NCBI RefSeq assembly: GCF_000217955.3
Contig: NZ_AFOY02000004.1
Coordinates: forward strand, 62,001-126,000
Direction: 5' to 3'
Origin: Pseudomonas fluorescens HK44
Lineage (GTDB): Bacteria > Pseudomonadota > Gammaproteobacteria > Pseudomonadales > Pseudomonadaceae
DNA: 64,000 bases
This document shows, piece after piece, positions 15,612 through 23,312 of this stretch. Every line of letters starts with the position of its first letter. Position 1 is the first letter of the stretch. Under the pieces are notes generated by a model that searched no databases, had not been told where the DNA came from, and worked only from the letters and a program-made list of their open reading frames with translations. Position numbers and translations under genes: made by a program.

Positions 15612-16878
15612 GCCACCAGTTTTTGGTCTGATCGACTGCAATAGTTTCTACGCCAGTTGCGAGCGCGTATTTCGCCCGGACTTGGCGAAGGTCCCGATCG
15701 TGGTCCTTTCGAACAACGACGGCTGTGTCATCGCGCGAAGCTATGACGCCAAGCCCTTCGTAAAAATGGGCGAGCCGTATTTCCAGATCAAGCACAAGCT
15801 GCAGCAACACGGCATCGTCGCGTTCTCGTCGAATTACGCCCTGTACGGTGACATGAGCGAGCGGGTCATGAGCCTGATTGAGTCCATGGTCCCGGCGGTG
15901 GAGGTGTACAGCATCGACGAGGCCTTTGCCGACCTCACCGGTATCGACGGGCTGGACGTGCTCGGCCGACAGATTCGCAGCCAGGTGCTGCGGTGCACTG
16001 GCATCCCGGTCGGCGTTGGCATCGCGGCTACTAAGACCTTGGCCAAACTGGCCAACCACACGGCAAAACGCTTGCAGGCCCAGACCGGTGGCGTCGTGAA
16101 CATTTGCGACCAGGTAAAGCGCGATTGGGTGCTGCGTAATACCGACGTGGCCGAGGTGTGGGGCGTGGGGCGGCGCATGAAAATGCACCTGAATGCCATG
16201 GGTATCAAAACGGCGATGGACCTGGCCAAGTCCGATGCGTGGACGCTGCGCAAGAATTTCAGCGTGGTGATCGAGAAGACGGCGCGGGAACTGGCGGGTA
16301 CGCCGTGCCTGGAGTTGGACGAGCCGCCCCCCCAAAAACAGGAGATCTGTTGTAGCCGGATGTTCGGTAAGCGGCTGAAGGAGCTGCCCCCCATCAAGGA
16401 GGCGGTGGCCACGTACATGATGCGAGCATCGGAGAAGCTCAGAGCCCAGAACTCGCTGTGCAAAAAGATCAGGGTGAGTATCCGCACTGGAATGTTCAAT
16501 CCCGAGGAGGCCAAATACGCGAACGGCGTGGTGGTGGACCTGCCTTACCCGACAGACGATGTTCGTTTGCTGACCAAGGCGGCTGTCGATGCGCTTGATC
16601 GAGTATTCCGGCCTGGATTCAACTACAGCAAAGCCGAGGTGATGCTCCTGAATCTGTGCCAGCCGGGTGAGTACACGGACGATCTGTTCGCCACTTCCCA
16701 GCCGACTGAGGCGACAAGGGTGATGGCGGTGTTGGACCAGATCAACGGGCGGTGGGGTAAAGGTACGCTTCGGCCCGCCAGCGTGCCGACGAATCCCGAC
16801 TGGGGCATGCGCCGGGAAATGATGAGCCAAAGTTATACCACTAAGCTTGATCAGTTATGGAAAATCAGTTGTAGCTAG
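15604..16878 (+). CDS. umuC: UmuC/RulB-like Y-family DNA polymerase
   Basis: The 424-residue Y-family polymerase has the N-terminal DCNSFYASCERVF motif with the first catalytic Asp, the YSIDEAF motif with the Asp-Glu pair, the helix-hairpin-helix region VWGVGRRMKMHLNAMGI and a little-finger domain. Its length equals E. coli UmuC. The C-terminal part includes DDLFA, a possible clamp-binding QLxLF-like element (LNLCQPG, YTDDLF). Together with UmuD it performs error-prone bypass of lesions. It overlaps umuD and is under the same LexA box. Confidence 0.95.
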   Translation: MSKPPVFGLIDCNSFYASCERVFRPDLAKVPIVVLSNNDGCVIARSYDAKPFVKMGEPYFQIKHKLQQHGIVAFSSNYALYGDMSERVMSLIESMVPAVEVYSIDEAFADLTGIDGLDVLGRQIRSQVLRCTGIPVGVGIAATKTLAKLANHTAKRLQAQTGGVVNICDQVKRDWVLRNTDVAEVWGVGRRMKMHLNAMGIKTAMDLAKSDAWTLRKNFSVVIEKTARELAGTPCLELDEPPPQKQEICCSRMFGKRLKELPPIKEAVATYMMRASEKLRAQNSLCKKIRVSIRTGMFNPEEAKYANGVVVDLPYPTDDVRLLTKAAVDALDRVFRPGFNYSKAEVMLLNLCQPGEYTDDLFATSQPTEATRVMAVLDQINGRWGKGTLRPASVPTNPDWGMRREMMSQSYTTKLDQLWKISCS

Positions 16879-16891
16879 ATGACTTTTTCCA

Positions 16892-17653
16892 TTAAGGGAG
16901 TTCGATAATATTTATTTGAACTTTGTTTTGTTCTGCTATTTCGTCAATTCCAGCTATGATCGATTCCCGGTTTTGCATTAGAGTTTTTGACAGCATGTTG
17001 GTGTGAAATGGCCATTCATCACAAAATAAGCCGTTATTCAAGAGGAAACTGGTTCGCTGTGTTCCCTCATACATGTATACGAGTGCCAAGGCAGTTTCTT
17101 TGCTATAAATTTTCTTGTTAAATATCCGTCTGGATACGGTGATAGGCCTATGACGCTTCATGTGGCGATAGACAATTGATTCAGGTGATTCAGCTGGTTT
17201 GCATTTTATGGCTGAGCTTTCTGTGATAAGGATTAGATCTATCTTTGAATTAAATTCAAGAAATGGGTTTGGTTTTATTTCCAGTTCGGAATATTTTTCT
17301 GGTACAAATGTTGTGGCTTCTAAGCCTTTAATGACTAGAGGAGGGTCAAATTTTTGTAGGCGGAAATATCGATTGGTTTTTTTAAAAATGACATTGATTT
17401 CATATATGATTAATGGCTTGTCCTTTAGATTTGCTATTGATAAAGAAGTTATGCTTAATGGGCTATTTGAGGATGCGCCTATCGTTGCAAAATATACAGC
17501 TTTGTTGCCCCATTTTTTGCTTGCTGTCGTTAGTCCAATTGCGACACCGAGAATTGCGGCAAGGTTGCGCAGGTCGTTTAAGTCTACAAGCGACTTAAGA
17601 GGGGAGAAATCAATTGAGACGATGGTAGTTAAGAGGCTTTGAAAATAATCCAT
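16892..17653 (-). CDS. Hypothetical protein with one membrane segment
   Basis: A 253-residue protein read from ATG 17653; a longer in-frame start at 17731 lacks support. Residues about 25-45 (LRNLAAILGVAIGLTTASKKWG) could form a membrane helix near the N-terminus, followed by a beta-rich region and a basic C-terminal half (YRHMKRHRPITVSRRIF). I do not recognise a family. The region is much more AT-rich than umuC, and the gene converges with umuC with 13 bases between stops. It sits with two HEPN-type genes in the cargo of prophage B, so a defence role is possible but unsupported by any motif. Confidence 0.5.
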   Translation of the reverse strand: MDYFQSLLTTIVSIDFSPLKSLVDLNDLRNLAAILGVAIGLTTASKKWGNKAVYFATIGASSNSPLSITSLSIANLKDKPLIIYEINVIFKKTNRYFRLQKFDPPLVIKGLEATTFVPEKYSELEIKPNPFLEFNSKIDLILITESSAIKCKPAESPESIVYRHMKRHRPITVSRRIFNKKIYSKETALALVYMYEGTQRTSFLLNNGLFCDEWPFHTNMLSKTLMQNRESIIAGIDEIAEQNKVQINIIELP

Positions 17654-17809
17654 TTTTAGCCTGCGAGAGTAATCTGGGGGTAGGAATAAAAATCTGCTGC
17701 GTCCGCGTAGAATAGCGATGCCTGGTGCCAAGAAGAAGCCATTTGAGAGGATGAGCTAATGCGCCAATGGCCGAAATTGAGCTCTTTCAACTCCCAATCA
17801 CATTGATCG

Positions 17810-18391
17810 CTAGGGATGAGGCAGATCTGTAACTACGCAGCTTTCTACGATCCGGGATAATAGCGATTTCACATCCGCGCTGATCCGATCAAATGTGGCT
17901 GACGTGATATCCCACTCTCCATCGGAATGGGCGAACAGCCCCTTTTTTGGCCAAAAGGCGTAGTGAATCTTTCTCCGGCCGCCATTGTTATCTACGATTT
18001 CCACAATCTGAGATTCATGCTTTTGACCGGGCAAGCGCTGATCAATGTGTTCAAATGCTTCACGCCCTTTGGCATAGTGCGAAAACCAGCGATCTTTTAA
18101 CTCAGCCAGCTCTGGGCGAAAAGCATCAAAAGCAGGATCGTCCACTGACTTGGCCAAGTACCTATACACGTTCCTCAGCGAGATAAAGTAGAAGTGGATG
18201 TCAATCAAGATGTCCTGGTAGTACTTGTTCGTAACTTCAACATCCTGCTGGCTAGGCGGTATTTCCCGATTCCAGATTCTCCACACCTGAGTTTCAGCGG
18301 CTCTCAAGGAGCGGAACGCAAAATCGACGCAATGGACCGTCGCGCCTGATCGGCTTGCAGTCATCACTTTGAGAATTTCATCATCATTCAT
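17810..18391 (-). CDS. Putative HEPN-fold protein (RX4H)
   Basis: A 193-residue all-helical-looking protein. It includes YYQDILIDIHFYFISLRNVYRYL and then GREAFEHIDQRLPG, where Arg110-X4-His115 is an RX4H motif followed by a D-x-R/E-L-P-G turn, a pattern seen in helical HEPN-like proteins. No signal peptide. The family call is an inference from the motif and predicted helices. Upstream (18392 onward) there is a plausible promoter gap. Together with the Apea-like protein at 13185, the prophage carries two candidate RX4H proteins. Confidence 0.45.
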   Translation of the reverse strand: MNDDEILKVMTASRSGATVHCVDFAFRSLRAAETQVWRIWNREIPPSQQDVEVTNKYYQDILIDIHFYFISLRNVYRYLAKSVDDPAFDAFRPELAELKDRWFSHYAKGREAFEHIDQRLPGQKHESQIVEIVDNNGGRRKIHYAFWPKKGLFAHSDGEWDITSATFDRISADVKSLLSRIVESCVVTDLPHP

Positions 18392-18575
18392 GTCTCACCA
18401 CCTTAGGGAGCCGTCATCAGGGTCAGCTTATGGGCCGTTTATAACGATAAACACGCGCTTCTGGCCCACGAAACGACTTTATGCCCATTTCCCGACATCG
18501 AGTCATCGGGAAGATTAGCTCGGTAAACGAGTCGAGTTACCGCCAAAGTTGTTAGAAGTTCCAATGTCTATTTTT

Positions 18576-18742
18576 GGCCCAGGCTGTGTGAAAACGTTTT
18601 TGAGCAGGTTTGACAGCCAGGACTGGAGCGAAAATCGCGTTCCTACGCAAATTTTCGGGCTGCTGATTAACCAAACGCTGGCAGATTTTACGTAGCAACG
18701 CAGACTTCAAAACGGCGCATGCGTTTTCACACAGCCTGGACC
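18576..18742. repeat. 167-bp MITE-like inverted-repeat element
   Basis: GGCCCAGGCTGTGTGAAAAC at 18576 and its reverse complement with two changes ending at 18742 bracket 167 bases without a gene. The ends match the IS1182-type element at 6284-7947 at most positions (GGCCCAGAGTGTGTAAAAAC there). One isolated end occurs at 21584 with about 40 bases of similarity and a weaker one at 19257. It is a non-autonomous element probably moved by an IS1182-family transposase. Confidence 0.75.
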
Positions 18743-18827
18743 AAAAGCTGTCTAGCAAAAATATTTACATTGGCAATCGTTAGGTTTGCCTGGGGCCATC
18801 CTGAAATTTTCTCGGGAAGGTTGATGC

Positions 18828-19043
18828 CTAGCCGAGATTCGTACCCCTGAGTTTGGCCAAGCCCTGCTTGATGTGGCCAGCGTTTTCTCCAACAGCTTCC
18901 AGAGCACCACGGACATTGTCACCTACCTCTTGCGAACCCCGCTGTTCCACCCACAACGTCAGCTCCATTACCGCCGCCTCCAAGGCGAGCTGATTGTCGT
19001 AGATCCTTTCCAGTACGTCGGGTAGTGAGTAATCGCCTGGCAT
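18828..19043 (-). CDS. Small hypothetical protein
   Basis: A 71-residue acidic-to-neutral protein (MPGDYSLPDVLERIYDNQLA, then a predicted long helix with AVMELTLWVEQRG and a second helix GALEAVGENAGHIKQGLAKL). It has a good coding look and no other frame competes. Similar short helical proteins are common next to phage and island integrases in Pseudomonas, but no function is known to me. It stands alone between the MITE and the IS66 remnant. Confidence 0.55.
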   Translation of the reverse strand: MPGDYSLPDVLERIYDNQLALEAAVMELTLWVEQRGSQEVGDNVRGALEAVGENAGHIKQGLAKLRGTNLG

Positions 19044-19507
19044 GGGGTCGACTCCGTTCGATAAAATCCAAGCATAGCAGCGACAGTGGTGAAGAGGTTT
19101 AGGGCAAAATTAGGGCAAATTCAGGGCCGCCATATACCGCAGGACGCCATGAGAACAGGACGAAAGCACCGTATTTTCTGGCCTGAGGCGGCCTAAAGGG
19201 ATGCAAGAAGGGGTTCGAATCCCTATCCTGATAGATGCGATAGTACGGCAACAATCGACCCAGACTGTGTGAAAACTCCAGCGGTTGTTTAACCTTCTGA
19301 TCGTCTAGATCGTGGCGCGGGACGATCATGAAGCGATTCATTGAGGGGGAGGCTCGGACGCAAGTCACTTTGCTGCCGGAGTGCCTGGACGATTACGTTT
19401 GAATCGCCCCTGGTTTAATAGACGTATGCGTCCGGCAAAGTCATCTAGCCCGCTCTGCTAAGCCAAGATGACGATGCAGTACCCATAGACAACAATCACG
19501 CCGAGCA
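19044..19507. other. Mobile-element debris, no supported gene
   Basis: Holds the motif TTAGGGCAAAATTAGGGCAAA (near 19098), also echoed near 25140, a T-arm-like GGGGTTCGAATCCC near 19203, a single MITE-like end GACCCAGACTGTGTGAAAAC near 19256 and a GTATGCGTCCGG motif near 19427 that recurs at the IS66 end at 21018. None makes a complete tRNA or gene. Confidence 0.45.
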
Positions 19508-19752
19508 GCAGATAAGGCCGTGGGCTTTGGGCCGCAAGAGCTGGCTCTTTGCTGGGTCGTTGCGCACCGACAAACGCGCGGCGACACAGATGAGTCTGAT
19601 CCAATCAGCCAAGCTTAATGGGCATGCTCCGTACGAGTATTTGAAGGACGTGCTGGCGCGGCTGCCGACGCAACGGGCGAGCGAGATCGCCGAGCTGTTG
19701 CTGCATAACTGTATGCCGTTACGCAACCTGTAATGCCTGCTCGCTTACAAAT
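19508..19752 (+). mobile_element. IS66 right-end remnant (tnpC C-terminus and inverted repeat)
   Basis: The frame [18 protein letters not shown] continues to [25 protein letters not shown] and a stop at 19733, the C-terminal 75 residues of an IS66 TnpC transposase. The terminal CGCTTAC at 19746-19752 is the reverse complement of an IS66 GTAAGCG end, as also seen at 37487. The rest of the element is missing on the left. Confidence 0.8.
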
Positions 19753-19925
19753 GTCATCTGCAAATCCGCCATTAACACGGGCTAAAATTACAGATGATTC
19801 AGATTTGTAGTTTCCTCAAGTCACAGTTTCAGGCACGACAGCGTCAGAATATTTTTTGTGCAGCTGGAAGCCTTCACTCCCGTGCCCTATAGTTTAAAAA
19901 TTCCGCCAACGGGTAGCAGTTAACC

Positions 19926-20930
19926 ATGACTCCTCTCGCCAATAGGTTGCGTTATCGTCTTGCTCTTTGCTTTTTTTTCACACTTTCTGGTGAGGCCAGT
20001 GCGGCTAAGCTTTATATGGCCTTCACCCCTGACAATCATTACTACAATGTCTTTGCAGATAGCGAAACGGCTGCAAAGCAACGGATCGAGAGTAAATCTG
20101 GCCGTACTGTTTCCGGAATGATTTCCTGTGAGCGGGGCTGGGCAGCCTTATGGGGAATTGAAAACTTCAATGTGCGAGGCGCAGGCGCAATTGGGGTCAC
20201 CTGTAACCACGGAAGCCAGATGAGCGCCCTTAAAGGCGCGCTCAATGAGTGCCAGAATCGTTACGGACGCAGCTGCCTCAACTCCAATGACGGCAGGGTC
20301 ACCGCTTCGGTCTGGAAAGTACTTAAGCATGATCTGGAAGGGCCCACTGATAATGTCTTCAACCTCAGTGGTGACCGCTGTACAGTGACAGCGGGTGCTC
20401 CACAGTTCGAAAGCTGCAATATCCCTGACGAGCTCCGTAGTCTTGGCCTACAAATAAACGGTAATCCACAAGAAAACCCCACTCGCTATCCAGACGAGCC
20501 TGGCCCGGTAGCTTCTAGCATTCCGGGTACTTCAGCGCAGAAAGGCGTTCAGGCTACCTTACTTTATCGCTGTGCGTTCAAAGCACTAGCCCACTACCGG
20601 ACTAAGGAACGATTCAGTATTTGGGGAACCCCGAAAAAAGGGCAATACCTAGTCGCAGTCGAGCCCGACAAAAGTCCCGTTATCGCAGCCAAAGGCTTCG
20701 GCACGCCGGCATACGGAAATTTCTCTCTCACATTCTCCGATAAAGTCACAATCACCGTGACCGAAGATGGCTGGAGTACCACTAGCCTGGACCGCATCGA
20801 GAACAAGAATTCGCTGTACGGCGAGGTCTCGTCTAAAGACAGTAAGGCGGGCGGCGGCTGTGTTTACGTAGCCGGACCGGAACGTGAGCAGGAGCATGAG
20901 AAGCGCGTGTTCGATGTGATCACCAAGTAG
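19926..20930 (+). CDS. Exported DUF4189-like protein
   Basis: A 334-residue protein with an N-terminal signal peptide (basic start, hydrophobic LALCFFFTLSGEASA, cleavage after ASA around residue 27). Residues 60-125 show the DUF4189-like pattern of a small aromatic/Gly core, ALKGALNECQNRYGRSC with two Cys. The remaining 200 residues, with further Cys and a C-terminal Gly-Gly-Gly-Cys, are not recognised. It is therefore periplasmic or secreted with probable disulfides. It lies exactly between two oppositely oriented IS66 3' ends (19752 and 21018). Confidence 0.55.
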   Translation: MTPLANRLRYRLALCFFFTLSGEASAAKLYMAFTPDNHYYNVFADSETAAKQRIESKSGRTVSGMISCERGWAALWGIENFNVRGAGAIGVTCNHGSQMSALKGALNECQNRYGRSCLNSNDGRVTASVWKVLKHDLEGPTDNVFNLSGDRCTVTAGAPQFESCNIPDELRSLGLQINGNPQENPTRYPDEPGPVASSIPGTSAQKGVQATLLYRCAFKALAHYRTKERFSIWGTPKKGQYLVAVEPDKSPVIAAKGFGTPAYGNFSLTFSDKVTITVTEDGWSTTSLDRIENKNSLYGEVSSKDSKAGGGCVYVAGPEREQEHEKRVFDVITK

Positions 20931-21017
20931 GTGCACTGCGCACACTAGATAATTGTGCTATCAAGTAATGTTTTTGAAAGTATCCAGGTCGCTACAGGCA
21001 CGAAGTTAGAGCTTTGT

Positions 21018-21264
21018 ATGCGTCCGGACATCCCGTCTTGCGCAACAAAACCGATTGCCACCGATGCGGTAGCAACTCGGTAATTTCACTCGCCCGCTGC
21101 GTCGGCAGGCGTGTAAGGACGTCCTTCAAGTAGGCATACGGGTCATGCCCGTTGAGCTGTGCCGACTGGATCAAACTCATGATCGCCGTGCGTTTGCCGC
21201 TACGCAGTGAACCGGCGAGTCGAGTCAGTCGAAGGGAATTTCCCCCCTCGGCTGCTCACAGAAC
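21018..21264 (-). mobile_element. IS66 remnant carrying the 3' end of a group II intron
   Basis: On the minus strand the tnpC C-terminus (MSLIQSAQLNGHDPYAYLKD, then [20 protein letters not shown]) runs from about 21216 to 21050, with an IS66-like end GTATGCGTCCGGACATCC at 21018. Immediately upstream in tnpC, 21264-21219 reads GTTCTGTGAGCAGCCGAGGG through to ACTGACTCGAC, nearly identical to the last 46 bases of the intron ending at 37281. The junction to tnpC is the same in both. Thus this is a scrap of another IS66 copy that held the same intron. Confidence 0.8.
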
Positions 21265-21880
21265 TGACACTCAGTTTCAACGAGTTGTCAGACTCTTGTT
21301 GGCTATCGCTAGCTGAAAACCTGATCAAACTCCGAGGGTTCAAACGATTGGGTTCACCTGTCATAGGCGTTGATGAAAAAATTCACCAAAATTCCAATGT
21401 GCTGAATTCAGCCTCGCAGCCGGCTGGGACAACTGGTCTGGGCATTACTTGCTTTCAGACTCAGTGGCGGACGATGTTTTTCTGCAAAAGCTATTCGACC
21501 AGCTCCGCGCCTGACAGGCGACTCAAGCCATTCGCTCCGCTGGCTGGGAATGCGTGCCTGGGCGTTCGGGAATGGCTTCAATGGGTCCAGGCTGTGTGAA
21601 AACGCATGCGCCCTTTTGAAGTCTGCGTCGATGGTTTACGGCTAATTGCCATCATGCAGGATGGCAAAAACCAAACGTCATTCCAAGCGCTGCCCGAAAG
21701 CAGCTCAATGTCTTGTGCGGAATGGGGCTGGCTGAGGGGAGAGGGGCCGAGAATGAAGCAAAAAAACGTTCCGCAACCCCAAAACAGGCCCTTGAAGGAC
21801 GTGGTCTACAGGCCGTTGAAAATCAGTAGCTTGCGGAACGCATGCCATGCTAACCTATTGATCTACTTAGCTTTGTGGGT
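21265..21880. other. Gene fragments and an isolated MITE end, no intact gene
   Basis: A plus-strand frame near 21409-21519 reads AEFSLAAGWDNWSGHYLL, SDSVADDVFLQKLFDQLRA and stop, which looks like the C-terminus of a truncated small protein (possibly an antitoxin; not identified). At 21584 there is one end of the 167-bp MITE family followed by about 40 similar bases. Repeated TGTTCCGCAA-like motifs appear near 21767 and 22006. The rest shows nothing convincing. Confidence 0.45.
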
Positions 21881-21931
21881 GGATTGCAAATCCGCCTACG
21901 CCGGTTCGATTCCGACCTCGGCCTCCACTAT
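21881..21931 (+). repeat. Attachment-site repeat copy 2: 3' part of tRNA-Cys(GCA)
   Basis: Identical over 51 bases to 6028-6078, including anticodon loop TTGCAAA and terminal CCTCCA. The upstream sequence differs from copy 1 and does not supply a 5' acceptor or D arm, so this also is not a full tRNA. It marks the outer right boundary of prophage B. The true tRNA-Cys must lie left of the window if prophage A integrated at it. Confidence 0.85.
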
Positions 21932-21937
21932 AAACAA

Positions 21938-21970
21938 CCCCGTAGATCAACGATCTACGGGGTTTTTTAT
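21938..21970 (+). terminator. tRNA-Cys terminator, copy 2
   Basis: CCCCGTAGATC (21938-21948) pairs with GATCTACGGGG (21952-21962), followed by TTTTTTAT. It is the homologue of the hairpin at 6084-6116 and follows the CCA end of att copy 2. Confidence 0.8.
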
Positions 21971-22156
21971 TGCCTTCGATAAAGTCATGTGTTCCGCAAT
22001 TTTTGGAGGGTGTCCCTCCTCAGGTCTGCAATGCGTCCAGTTAAGCTCCTTCGGGCTTAAGCCCGTCTCGGCATCACGTCTTTACGTGCTGTGCTCTTGA
22101 CGAGTCATCCCCCTTGGCCTTCCTTGACTGCTTTGGGGGAGCTCATTACGACTGCC

Positions 22157-22384
22157 TTATTTCACCTCGGCGTTGACAAGCTGTCCGCTATCCCAGGCTT
22201 CAGTGAGCTCGTCTATTCGATCCGCGATTTGAGGCTTTTTTGATAGGACAAGGCAGCGCGTGTTGCCGAAAAATTCCTCTATCAAGTACAGCGAGTCGCC
22301 AACATCAAGCTCCAGCTCCTGCAACGCCTCATCGGGAATTCGAATCGCACCGTCACCATCCCATTCTTCGATCATGATTTTCAT
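22157..22384 (-). CDS. AbrB/MazE-type antitoxin-like protein
   Basis: A 75-residue protein starting MKIMIEEWDGDGAIRIPDEA, the swapped-hairpin beta fold of MazE/VapB-type antitoxins, followed by LELDVGDSLYLI and a charged C-terminal helix. Such proteins bind their own promoter and neutralise a toxin. No intact toxin gene is adjacent: upstream (22400-22530) only a shared sequence with 48.8 kb remains. A degenerate copy lies on the same strand at 47961-48182. An in-frame upstream extension to 22501 was rejected because homology starts at this Met. Confidence 0.6.
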   Translation of the reverse strand: MKIMIEEWDGDGAIRIPDEALQELELDVGDSLYLIEEFFGNTRCLVLSKKPQIADRIDELTEAWDSGQLVNAEVK

Positions 22385-22558
22385 AGGCGGCTTTCTCACG
22401 TGCGGTCTCCATTGCTTCTGAGTCGGCAATGGTAACGTGCTTTTACGTGCTGGCTTAGATTGAAGCGAGCAAACGTTCGAGCTATTCACTCTCCCAGGCA
22501 CTTAATAGTTCGATAGGATCAGCTCCGTCTCAACAGGCTCGCCATGAGCTGACCAAGC

Positions 22559-23312
22559 CTACCCCGGAATAAACATCGCCACCGCCGCCGCACCCATCAC
22601 AGCCGTCGCAACCCAGCCCAGGACAATCAACGGTCGACTCACCGTGAAATCGCCCATCACCGACTTCTTTGAAACCAGAATGATGATGACGACCATCAGC
22701 GGTACCGCAACGACCCCGTTGATCACAGCACTCCAGAACAACGCTTTCATGGGGCTGATGGGCGAATACTGGATGGCGAGTGCGACGAGCACGCTGATGC
22801 CGATGATGCTGTAAAAGCCTTGGGCGTCGTGCACTCTGCATTCTAGGCCTTCGTTCCAGCCCATCACCTCGGAAAGGGCATAGGCACCAGAACCCGCCAG
22901 CACCGGTACGCCGATCATGCCCACGCCAAGAATGCCTAGTGCGAAGAGCAGGTAGGCGGAGTCGCCAGCGAGCGGCCGTAATGCGCTGGCTGCTTGCGCC
23001 GCAGTGTTGATGTCGGTCACGCCCGCCACATTAAGGGTCACTGCCGTCGCAAGAATGATGAAGTAGGCAGTGATGTTGGAGTAGAGCATGCCGCTCCAGG
23101 TATCCCAGCGGATGCGTAGCAGTTCCTTGGGTGCGCTACGCGGGTCTTGATTGAGCGGTGCACTGTGGGAGTTTCTGTGCATGTCCTCGACCTCTTGAGA
23201 GGTCTGCCAGAAAAACAGATAAGGGCTGATGGTCGTGCCGAACAGCGCCACGACGACTGCGGCGACGGTAGCGTCCGGGGTGAATCTGGGCCAGACCGTG
23301 TGCAAGCCGATA
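22559..23312 (-). pseudogene. C-terminal half of an Nramp-family Mn2+/Fe2+ transporter
   Basis: About 250 residues with seven or so hydrophobic segments. It contains the Nramp hallmark ALFGTTISPYLFFWQTSQEVED, then GVGMIGVPVLAGSGAYALSE and VNGVVAVPLMVVIIILVS. Intact Nramp transporters have 400-450 residues; the first five or six helices, with the DPGN metal motif, are missing. The sequence ends abruptly near 23312 where a ppx fragment begins on the other strand, so this is a rearrangement breakpoint and the transporter is inactive. The C-terminus and stop are natural. Confidence 0.8.

Larger units (their letters stand above)
6079..21931. mobile_element. Prophage B remnant in tandem at tRNA-Cys
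   Basis: Two identical tRNA-Cys 3' repeats bracket this 15.8-kb block. Inside are an integrase close to the left repeat, a truncated endolysin, Rz/Rz1, a Dam-type methylase and an SOS module, but no capsid, terminase, tail or replication genes. The simplest reading is a second related prophage integrated in tandem with prophage A that lost its middle by deletion and later gained an IS21-like element, IS66 ends and a MITE. Part of the right side (18-21.9 kb) may be other inserted DNA. Confidence 0.65.

Noticed and set aside
15583..16830. 415-codon minus-strand ORF opposite umuC
   Set aside because: It is the antisense shadow of a clearly conserved Y-family polymerase; His/Arg-rich composition and no ribosome-binding site.
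19180..19230. A tRNA because of GGTTCGAATCC
   Set aside because: Only a T-arm-like hairpin is present; no anticodon or acceptor pairing can be made.
19099..19368. 89-codon minus-strand ORF with FALILP end
   Set aside because: It spans repeat debris and a MITE-like end; coding character is poor and no start signal is seen.
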